Source: Undaria pinnatifida (Eukaryota; Sar; Phaeophyceae; Laminariales; Alariaceae). Taken from it: a stretch of DNA of 64,000 nucleotides. The stretch spans positions 13,569,184 through 13,633,183 of the forward strand of contig JABAKD010000001.1 of assembly GCA_012845835.1 (NCBI GenBank), given 5' to 3'. Of this stretch, positions 55,357-64,000 are shown piece by piece (position 1 is the first letter of the stretch; every line of letters starts with the position of its first letter). A program made the translations under genes and the position numbers. The notes beneath the pieces are model-generated. The model saw nothing but the letters and a program-made list of their open reading frames with translations, searched no databases and was not told the DNA's origin.

Positions 55357-55444
55357 CTGCGCAACATGATGTCGGCATGTAAAACTTTGGATTTAGAGCA
55401 AAGCACCACGTACTACGGTCGCCATACGCATGTCGACGACGAAA

Positions 55445-55560
55445 GACTTAAGTGGAGGATTCATGCGAGGGTAGATGCCCGAGACCTGCTTTTTAGATTA
55501 ACTTGTTCTTCGGGTACAGCCGTACAGACATGCGGGACCCACTCCTGCAGACAATAACAT
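55445..55560 (-). pseudogene. Dead tandem copy of GT47 exon b
   Basis: It lies 188 bp upstream of exon b on the minus strand. After a conserved TGTCTGCAG|GAG acceptor it reads SGSRMSVRLYPKNKLI followed by a TAA, matching SGYDISVPLCPKKQFKQ position by position; similarity resumes as GLGHLPSHES. The stop and substitutions make it a pseudoexon. Confidence 0.8.
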
Positions 55561-55826
55561 CGAGCAAGCACACATGTTGAGTGAGATTTGGTTGGGGCAT
55601 CACCGCTGTGACATGGAGTCCGACACGCGTGCACCGCGGAAGATTCAAGATGATAAAATATTTCGCTCTATCATCGGGTTGAACGATACACTACCGTATA
55701 GTTTAGGCAAGCAAACGAAAAGTGAGAATACTGAGATGAAGTGCTGTTAGTAGGAAGAACGCATTCGGTCATTCTACAAAAATGAGGTCGGGTTGAAACG
55801 CACTCCACATATTACTGTATGGGATG

Positions 55827-56080
55827 AAGCATGCTACGATAGAGGTATAAGTTTTCGTCTGAGGAAATGGTTCCTGAATGCCGCGGCTCCTTAACCCGAA
55901 ATCGTCGGGAAAATACCTTCTTCTCTGCATGACTCCCTCTCGTGGTGTACCTTCCCCACAGGATTTTTCATCGGGTGGCATTTGTACTTGAATCTCCAAA
56001 CCAGTTTTAGGGAGAGGTCTTAAGCCCACAAACTGAGGAACTTCCGAAAATAAGTGGTGCTCTTCTATCGTAGATCTCTA
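55827..56080. mobile_element. Inverted-repeat element A copy
   Basis: The ends are CATGCTACGATAGAGGTATA and GGTGCTCTTCTATCGTAGAT; the inner block is GCGGCTCCTTAACCCGAAAT. Confidence 0.75.
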
Positions 56081-57300
56081 AAGACGATTCGATGACACTG
56101 ACAATTGTATTTACGACGAGGAGAGCCGGTGTGTATGACCGGCTTTCCCGTGGAGTTATATCTCGGTGTTCGCTGTCTGTCGAACTATAAATACTAACGT
56201 TCCATAGAGATCGGGGTGGGGGCAGGGACAGCGAGTGAAGGCGTGGGTGGCGAACCGCAGCTGCAGCAGTCCTGTACGCGCCCGTGCCCTGTGAACATTG
56301 ACGCATCCGCCGAATCTGCAATTGTCTAAAGACGCATGCTGCGAAAGAGGCTGGCGCACCAATTATTTTTGGAGTGTCGTCAATTTAATTAAAAAGCTAT
56401 CTGCCTCACCCAACATTTAGTTCATGAAACACTGACACGTCCCGAGGCTTTGTCTCAGTGCTTAGAGTTGCAGAGGTGGCACCAAAATTGCTTGTAAGGA
56501 TCACGTGTGACGAAAAAAATAAAAAGTTTGAAAGTGGCGCTTATGAGGGCAAAACATGGACACGAAGGAGATGTCAGAAGCGGAATGAAGAGGAAAGAAG
56601 AGGAAAGGAGGTGTAGGGAGTGATCAAGGTGCGGGGTGACCGTCACCTGATCAATACGGCACAATGGCCATGTTATGGGCAGATGGATTGTACGGGTTGT
56701 TGTACTTACCGACAAACCGTCCTAGAGTAAAATTTCTTGCAACACTCCCTGCAACGTTCCCAGATATGTGTGGTGGGAAGTTAGTACCAACTTGAAAATA
56801 CAACATACCGACGGGCACTAACAAAGCGAGATTCCTCGCATATTGTATTTCTCTGCATCTATATATAGATTCATAGTGTACTCGAGGTGACGACTGTCAA
56901 AAAGGAACTAATGGACTGCAGAGTCCATATTACAACATTAGCTTCGAAAAGAATTAAGGGTAGCACCAACCAATAATGGCAGAACAACCCTATATACTAG
57001 GCATGACATGCAAAAAAACGTTTTAAAAAGGGAATATTTGAAATTTCGATAATCTTAGATAGTATTGGTTAAGCAGTCCCGTCATTCAAAACCTGTTTCA
57101 CCAAACATAATCGCCCACTCAGTGATAGAACGCGTCTACCTCGAACTCCAAACGTCTGACGTCTATCTTGGTCGTGAAAAAACGCACCGGTAGTAACACG
57201 TGTGTATGTTGCTCGCGGCCTCCATGGCGAAGCTGTCAGCGACGGCAGGCCGGTGGTTTCTTCATCGAGCGCCAACAGTGGGCGTACCACGGAACATATT
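56081..57300. other. Intron sequence, mostly unassigned
   Basis: An A right end is visible near 57045-57140 (GTCCCGTCATTCAAAACCTG). The rest shows no exon or repeat that I recognise. Confidence 0.4.
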
Positions 57301-57310
57301 ACGATAACAA

Positions 57311-57709
<399 letters not shown>

Positions 57710-58850
57710 AAGGGAAGCAGGTGTATTAATACGAAATAGGTTAAGCAATGGCAGACACACAGAAAAGATGAGCGTTACGATAGCAATATAGCGCTATTTT
57801 CTTGGCGAACATGCTGTCTCCATGGGGGGGCTTCTTAGCCTGAAGTGGTCCAGATGCCATTTGTTTTTCCATGAAATGTTCCCGTATATTTTGGCTACGG
57901 AGCTGTCCATCGGGTTGCTCTTTCGTTTCTTCGGAAATCAGTTTTTGAGTTACGTATTTTATACAGAACTGTTTAAGTGAGTGGTCTCAAAAATAATGCG
58001 GTTCTCCTTCACTTTCGCCGTCGTAGCGAGATCGGGGCAGCAAAAAAAATGAAACGGGCCCCGTGTGTAGGCGTTCAGCGTGTGAGCCCGCGGTACTGCA
58101 AATGAAGCACTTGATAGAGCGTGGATTAACGTTGCGCGGAAAGTTTTGATACATCCGAAGAATCGCAGCATTGGTACCCATCGAAGCCGCAGGGTGATAG
58201 TTTCTTGATCGAGCACATGCCTCATGCTACGTGCGGGAGGTGGTCTTCATTTATTTTCAGAAGAACCTCACCGCCAGGAATTTTATTCCTTACCTCCTAA
58301 AAGTCGACCTCGACTAGAATTGTTCACTTGATGTCGATGGACGGTCCCATGGGCTCGGTATTCAACCAACAAAACTTGGCAACGCAAACGGGGTTAGCCG
58401 TTACAAAATACACATGGCTCAAACAAATGCTACGAGTCATCTCACGCCAGGGGTGCAGCAGAACTTTCTGGGCTCTTTGCTTGAGGAGCTGAATATCTCG
58501 CCATCACCATCGCCATCACCATCACCCGAAACAAGACCTCGGAGACGGTCATTAGCGCAAGCCAACCAGCACTTCTATGCGCTAGTCCTAATAACAAATA
58601 CACTCGTAAAGCTCCACACCTGAGGGGAGATCAACCTATCAGACTATCACCAGACTATCACAAACGTTTGGTCCCCACGAAGTGAACCCCTAGATATCGC
58701 GGGAGGACTCCTACCTCTACCTTAGCAAGCATCGTGCTATGGCAGAATGTAACGCCAGCAAAGGGCTGCACAATATAGCGCACGCCACACGGCGACGGGC
58801 CTGTGGGGTGCTGGCTGACTGCGATGGTTCTTTCAAAATATATACGTAAG
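57710..58850. other. Intron sequence with repeat remnants
   Basis: It contains an A-like remnant (about 57800-58000, CTTCTTAGCCTGAAGTGGTC) and a truncated D element (about 58430-58500, CATCTCACGCCAGGGGTGCA) that runs into a short (CCATCA)n tract at 58498-58525. No exon is recognised. Confidence 0.45.
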
Positions 58851-58854
58851 CGTG

Positions 58855-59385
58855 TGACGCATGCACGCTACGGTACAGGTGCACCCTTTTTACCTCCCGA
58901 GGCTCTTAACCTGATGAGAAGCTCTACGCCGTCTGAAGCAAAAACCGATTACGAGTGCACCAGAAGCGCGCCCCGCTGAACACTCCCGTGGAAGAAAACG
59001 TACTCTGCAAACCAAGTACAATGAAATGACCGACGATTCTGGGTTAAGAAGGGCCGACGACTCCAGAGCAAGTTTAGCCCAAAACCAAAACGTTCTCCCT
59101 CCATCATCGTAGCACGCGTTGTATGTAGTGCACAAACGATCGATTCTACGATAGACCCCCCCCCAAAATCAGCGATGTTATTAACCGAACGTATCTTGGC
59201 TACTCGATATGAGGAAGGATGCTATGAGTGAAAGAGCTTAACTTATTTGCTTGCATGCAAAGGGCTATCGAACGATGACGTCGGGGTGGCAAAAGAACTT
59301 CCCATTTCAGGAGATACGGCCGGGAGCTGGTTTTAAAACCGGCGATTTCGTTAACGAAACGTTAGGGGGGCTACCGTAGTAAGAC
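58855..59385. repeat. Element A followed by element B copy 3
   Basis: A (58855-59122) has GCTACGGTACAGGTGCACCC and ATCATCGTAGCACGCGTTG ends. B (59145-59377) has TTCTACGATAGACCCCCC and TAGGGGGGCTACCGTAGTAA ends with internal CAGGAGATACGGCCGGGAGC and TGGTTTTAAAACC. Confidence 0.75.
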
Positions 59386-59549
59386 TCAAACATGGTACTT
59401 AGAGTGCAAAGCAACCATTGGGAGATAGATGTGGTCTGAGTCGTGCCGCGGGTGGAGCGCATCCTAATTCCGCTCAGGCAGGCTGTTGATACGCGCTTCG
59501 ATACGGGCGACACCATTTGTATTTAGGCCCATCAGCGGAGGAGCTTTCG

Positions 59550-60190
59550 ACACATGCTCTACGGTAGAGGAAGTGCGGCATTTGTGCTCTGAGGCTGCTA
59601 ACTCCTTGAGGAGCTCTGTGTTTTTTTTAACCCAAAACCGATTTTGAGAAAACCAAAGAGTGGGACCCGATGGAAAAAGCCCATGGTTGAATAGACGCGT
59701 GCTACGATAGGGGCGGCACTTTTTCGCCTTTTTTTATTTTTATATTTTCGAGACTCCTCAGCCAATATCGCTGGAAGGTCGTTTTATGCATTTTTTTCAT
59801 TTTTTTTGTGTTCTATATGTACCCCATTAGACACGAGATTGCTCGCAGGGGTAGCGCTTTCATTTTCCTCAATTATGTTTACTTCGGTTGGGTGCGATAC
59901 GTGGTACGATAGAGGCACCACTTTTTGGCTAGAACGTTTTCTGAACGAGAGTGCTCCTTAACCTCTTTGGAGCCCTAAACCCCTTACTATTACAAGCGCA
60001 AGTAACTTTGTCCCCAATATGGGTTTCCAGCTGTGAATACGTTAACCCACAATCGTCGGAATTTCGCTATTTTTTCGTCCATCGGGTTGCACCTTTCGTT
60101 TTTCTCAAAATAAGTATTTTGGTGGGGAATAAATATCCTGAAAGTAGGAGCATCCGAAAAAAAAAACGCACCTATACCGCAGCACGACTC
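59550..60190. repeat. Two truncated and one fuller element-A copy
   Basis: Left halves begin near 59550 (GCTCTACGGTAGAGGAAG) and 59695 (GACGCGTGCTACGATAGGGG). A fuller copy runs 59894-60190 (ACGTGGTACGATAGAGGCAC to GCACCTATACCGCAGCACGA). Confidence 0.65.
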
Positions 60191-60714
60191 GTGCACCTCT
60201 ACCGCCGCATGAGTCAATATAGTCTATAATGTATTCTATAGTATAGTCTATTGGACTATGTTGCCTAGGTCTACAAAGAAATCATATTATCGCGCAACGA
60301 AAACGGCATTCCAAGCATTTTGGGTCGTTAAGGAGCGACCCGTCATTCGGAACGAAAAAAAAAAGTGGTCAAAACTTGCTACCCATTTCGCAGGATGCGT
60401 CTTTCCACGGCGTGGCCAACACGAAAATGACTAAAAAAGAGAAACTGAAACCATAGACAACATACAATGTAAAGTTCAACGCAGATACAAGTGGCCAAGA
60501 CATGCACCGCGCCACGGAATCATGCTGTATCGCTTGCGCTAATCAAGTGCATCATACCCCTGGTACATGTAGGTCCGGTTTCGAGAAGCCTTGAACTGCA
60601 AACGCGTGCAGATTGGGTACCACACTACAATTCCGTAGCCTTGGCCGTGTGGGTCCCTATGGGTTTAGCATGTATAGCATTGAAACCTCTTCTATACTTC
60701 ACCCGACCACCCAC
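60191..60714. other. Intron sequence next to exon a
   Basis: An A right half is visible near 60310-60400 (TTTTGGGTCGTTAAGGAGCG); otherwise no repeat or exon is recognised. Confidence 0.35.
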
Positions 60715-60872
60715 CTGGTCATGTCCGTGAGGTCCACCATGACATGGTTGACCCCGTCTTGCCAGAGACGGGCGTGGGTGGCACACGGCTTACCCGCGTG
60801 TCCGCTGTTGACGTGGATGAATATGCAAGCAGAGTCGTAAGTCTCCGACAGCAACCCCGCGTCTGAAACAGC
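60715..60872 (-). CDS. GT47 exostosin-family glycosyltransferase (right gene), exon a
   Basis: The exon gives 52 codons plus 2 nt. The acceptor is CTTAATCGCAG|GCTGTT and the donor is ATGACCAG|GTGGGT, phase 2, so it joins exon b as an AG|G arginine codon. The translation reads AVSDAGLLSETYDSACIFIH, then VNSGHAGKPCATHARLW and QDGVNHVMVDLTDMT, closely matching residues 128-177 of the left gene. The upstream exon with the signal peptide and CFDxSRC motif is not seen up to 64000. Exons a to d give 681 nt, 227 codons with no stop. The product is probably a Golgi type II membrane or secreted enzyme acting in polysaccharide synthesis. Confidence 0.88.
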
Positions 60873-60879
60873 CTGCGAT

Positions 60880-61185
60880 TAAGGAGGCGGAGAGGTGGGG
60901 GGGGGAACCGGGGCGCCCAGTTGCTTACGTTCGTCCAGTTGGTCATTGATCAAGCTCATAACTTTGGAGATGGAGAACCCTTCCTGCAGCTGGTAGAGAC
61001 GGCTTCAAGAACATGTGAGGCCTGGTTGTGTTTAGGCCGTACCTTTTCATCAAACGCTTTATTCAATTATTGTTTCTTCCTTTTTCGCCTTTATTTTGGT
61101 GGCCATAATCTGCCCCCTCCTAAGGTAACGATCTAGGAGGAGAGTAGTCCAATCGAGCAGGAGAGCTGTGTTCAACCATTTTCGC
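60880..61185. other. Unassigned stretch
   Basis: There is a short C/G-rich run at 60890-60915 next to the acceptor of exon a; nothing else is recognised. Confidence 0.3.
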
Positions 61186-61187
61186 GG

Positions 61188-61745
61188 ACGCACGCTACGG
61201 TAAGGAGTTGAGGGGGCACCGTAAATTTTTGAGCCTCCGCACCTTAGGAGGTATAGTCCCCATCCAAAAACATGTTCAACATAGTTGGAGAAAAACAGAA
61301 GTGTTACTCGGTGAACAGTCTCATGCCCTAGGTATTCGACGAAAATAATATTATATTGCAAAAGAGTCGTTCTACGGTAGCCCCTGCAATGTTTCTCCAA
61401 CAAAAACGCCGGTTTTTGAAACCAACTCCGGGCCATATCTTCTGCAATACGGCGCCCCTTGCCACCCCCACGTCATCGTTCGATAGTCATTTGCAAACAA
61501 GAAAGTACATGAAGATGTACCGGTATGTTTTTTCGTCGCATCCTTCCTGGTGTCGAGCAGCCATGAAACGTTCGTTGAAGAAAAAAAGAAAACACTCGCT
61601 GCTTTTGGGAGGGGGGGCTATCGTCGTAAGAATCAGTCAAAGATCGAAATTACGACGATTTGGGGGTTAAGGGAGTCCCGTCGTTCAGAAACCCGTTCAC
61701 CCAGAAAATGCTACGTGGATTCCTCTATTATTGTAGCACGAGCCT
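61188..61745. mobile_element. Element A interrupted by a nested element B
   Basis: Left A part (61188-61366): GACGCACGCTACGGTAAGG, then CACCTTAGGAGGTATAGTCC. Nested B (61367-61627): TTCTACGGTAGCCCCTGC through GAGGGGGGGCTATCGTCGTA. Right A part (61628-61745): ACGACGATTTGGGGGTTAAG, GTCGTTCAGAAACCCGTTCA and CTATTATTGTAGCACGAGCC. B is therefore younger than this A copy. Confidence 0.85.
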
Positions 61746-61859
61746 TCAGCACGTCAAAACCGCCTGCCATCAGGGGCATTATTTCACAAGAAGTCGTGTG
61801 TAGTGTATAGAGCGCAGTGTGTTCGTGTCGCTCGCGATGTCTGTCCGCGAAAAAAGTCC

Positions 61860-61932
61860 TGCTGTTCACGTTGATGAAGATGCAAGCCGAGTCATATGTC
61901 TCCGGCATCTGCCCCGTGTCTGAAGCGGCCAG
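61860..61932 (-). pseudogene. Truncated copy of GT47 exon a
   Basis: On the minus strand the reading AASDTGQMPETYDSACIFIN then VNS matches exon a (AVSDAGLLSETYDSACIFIH, VNS) at nucleotide and protein level, then the match stops abruptly. No acceptor is preserved at its start and the GVNHVMVD part is absent, so it is a dead partial duplicate about 1 kb upstream of exon a. Confidence 0.75.
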
Positions 61933-62040
61933 CCACGAAGGAGCACGCTGTGCGTGCGGTGTGAGTAGCAGTAGCACGTGTTATCTCGCCCCAGTCCTTG
62001 AGGTGACACGAGAGTTTGACGTACTATTGCATACTTGGTA

Positions 62041-63812
62041 TACATTATAAAAATTCACCCCAGCTGTGAGATCGAATATTTTGTCGAAACTCATATTTGC
62101 AAGCTATGTGTGATACTCCGATCGCGCGTATTACTGGGTGTGTGTCCTCATTAAGGATATAGGTCGGCGACTCCCCTTGCAACTACAGAGTAGCTATCAG
62201 GGTCAACGGGGTGATGTTAGTCAGTCTGTGCGCGGAAACTATAAAACCCGTTTTTTGAGGGGGGCAAAATCTAACAGCTGTGAAAGGAAAGGCATCAGTT
62301 TATCAAGTGTATCCTGTAAGTCGAATAACCGGTGAGGGGAGGGCGGAGTTTTTAAGGGCGTGGGGGGCTGGGTTTGAACAAGAAGGAGCGGGGGAGAGGG
62401 GAGGGGGGGGGGACGGGCGGGGCAACTCCATTTGTGCGTGGAAACTATAAATCTTTTAAGGAGATCAATCTGACGGTTGTGGAGCATCAGTTTATCATGT
62501 ATATCCTGTAAGTCGTACAACCAGTGAGGAGAGGGCAGAGTATTCGAAGGGGGGGGGGGGGGGGAGGGGGGTTTCTAAATGCGTTAGGTTGCATAGATGT
62601 AGGAGCTTGCTATACGCGTGGTGCTAGGTCTGGGCGATGGTGCGGGTGGTGGGGATGGAGGGGGCGTTGGGCGGGGGGGGGGAAGGTGGCGGGGGGGGGG
62701 GGGGGGGTATGAATTGGAGCTACAGCATGGATGACTAGAAAATATTAATGAGGTGATATCACCTGCCTGGTAGTGTTTATTACTCTGGCAGATTTTGATT
62801 TTAGGTGGGGCATTTGAACAAGAGTGGGCGCGAGGGAGGGGGATCAGGCGGGACAATTCAATCTGTGCGCGGAAACACGCATAGCACAAATATATATACA
62901 TACGCACCATACACACATAACTCCCCCCCTCCAACGCCCCCTCCTTCCCCACATACATACGCGCGATCGGAGTATCACACACAATGTTGCCAAGATGAGT
63001 TTCGACCAAATCCTTGATCTCATAGCTGGAGTGTATTATTATATTGTATGCGATCTAAACCTCTTGAAAACCTGTTCCCACCCTCCCCCTTTTTCTTTAT
63101 TTTTCCTCGCTCTCTCTTGCTCAAACGCCCCACCTAATAATATCGAAATCTGCCAGATTAATAAACACTTCCACGCACTGGATATCACCTCACTACCCTT
63201 TTAGAGCCATCCATGCCGCTGCTGTAATTCCCAACCCCCCCCCGCCCCCAACGCCCCCTCCTTCCCCACAACCCGCACCATCGCCTAGACCTAGCACCAA
63301 TCGTATAGCAAACCCCTACATCTATGCGACCTATAGCCCTTCCCTCCCTCCCCCCCCACACACACACTTCCCCCCCCCGTCCCCCACAAGAAGGATTTAT
63401 AGTTTCCACGCACAAATTGAGCTACCCCACCTGTCCCTCCCCCCCTTCCCCCCCTCCCGCCCCCCTTTTGATCAAAATCAGGCCCCCACGCCCTTGAAAT
63501 CTCCGCCCTCCCCTCACCGGTTATTCGACTTACAGGACTCATTTGATAAACTGATGCATTTCCTTCCACAGCTGTCAGATTTTGTCCCCCTCAGCAACGG
63601 GTTTTATAGTTTCCGCGTACAGACTGACCAACATCACCCTGTTGACCCTGATAGCTACACTGTAGTTGCAAGGGGAGTCGCCTACCTATATCCTTAATGA
63701 GGACACACAACCCGTAATACGCGCGATCGGAGTATCACACACAGTTTGCAAAGATGAGTTTCGACAAAATATTCGATCTCACAGCTGGAGTGTATTTTAA
63801 TTTTTATAATAT
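62041..63812. mobile_element. Full-length foldback E element, ~1.77 kb
   Basis: The left arm (62041-62830, reverse) begins ATTATAAAAATTCACCCCAG and CTGTGAGATCGAATATTTTG. The right arm (about 63050-63812, forward) ends GATCTCACAGCTGGAGTGTA and TTTTAATTTTTATAAT. The arms are inverse over most of about 0.75 kb, including the G/C tracts. The middle (62860-63050) contains an additional short forward terminus (CGATCGGAGTATCACACACA to GCTGGAGTGTATTATTATAT). No transposase is encoded, so movement would depend on a source outside the window. Confidence 0.85.
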
Positions 63813-64000
63813 ACACATACACATACGCACATTGATGCGCAAAAACGCTACTAATGCACATATAATTACGTATATGACATACAACACATACGATGCTTAC
63901 AATAGGTACTGTATACGCAAGATACATACACCAAACACGACACGTACATCTGGAATATAGAGCACATAAAGAACACAGAAACACATACATACGCCATCTT
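63813..64000. other. Unassigned end of window
   Basis: It is AT-rich with CATACA-type simple sequence and no gene. Confidence 0.35.

Overview
The window looks like repeat-dominated nuclear DNA of a eukaryote. My best guess is a stramenopile alga, possibly a brown alga; this is an inference. It rests on very sparse coding sequence in short exons separated by introns of about 1 to 6 kb, exostosin-type (GT47) glycosyltransferase exons, a Ty3-type retroelement with a chromodomain-like tail, non-LTR retroelement debris, many small inverted-repeat elements, long G/C homopolymers and a short TTAGGG interstitial tract. No bacterial-type operon, rRNA gene, intact tRNA gene or CRISPR array is visible. 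Promoters, ribosome binding sites and terminators cannot be assigned in this kind of sequence.

Genes. Two GT47 genes lie head to tail on the minus strand. The right one has four exons in the correct domain order (60872-60715, 55356-55257, 49861-49610, 48527-48357). Their splice phases match and together they give 227 uninterrupted codons; its first and last exons are not seen. The left one is represented by a 533-nt first exon (10343-9811) that carries a signal peptide or anchor and the CFDYSRC motif. Its next exons are not found and are probably beyond the left edge. A dead tandem copy of one exon (about 55.5 kb) and a truncated copy of another (about 61.9 kb) show local exon duplication.

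Left part (1-18 kb). This is dominated by a foldback (long terminal inverted repeat) family, called E here, with arms of up to about 0.8 kb full of poly-G/poly-C. Three tRNA-derived SINE-like copies occur here; one sits inside an E arm and is flanked by a 7-bp target-site duplication. A 5'-truncated LINE (11.46-12.3 kb) has a duplicated 3' end.

Middle (18.5-31 kb). A decayed Ty3-type element lies on the minus strand. It has gag fragments, an RNase H remnant, an integrase and a chromodomain-like tail, no recognisable reverse transcriptase, and an embedded NADAR (YbiA-like) domain. It is followed by a roughly 83-bp satellite of about 16 units and by diverged tandem duplications.

Right part (31-64 kb). 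Two decayed copies of one LINE family lie in opposite orientations (about 31.5-32.95 kb and 36.05-37.6 kb), and a different LINE with an FADD box lies at 50.7-52.7 kb. At least four families of about 230-300-bp inverted-repeat elements (A, B, C, D) saturate the GT47 introns and their surroundings. Families A, B and C share a GCTACGGTAG-like terminus. Two nested insertions are readable: B in A at 61.2-61.7 kb, and C in A at 48.9-49.5 kb. A (GA)n microsatellite of about 400 bp and a complete foldback E element (62.04-63.81 kb) close the window.
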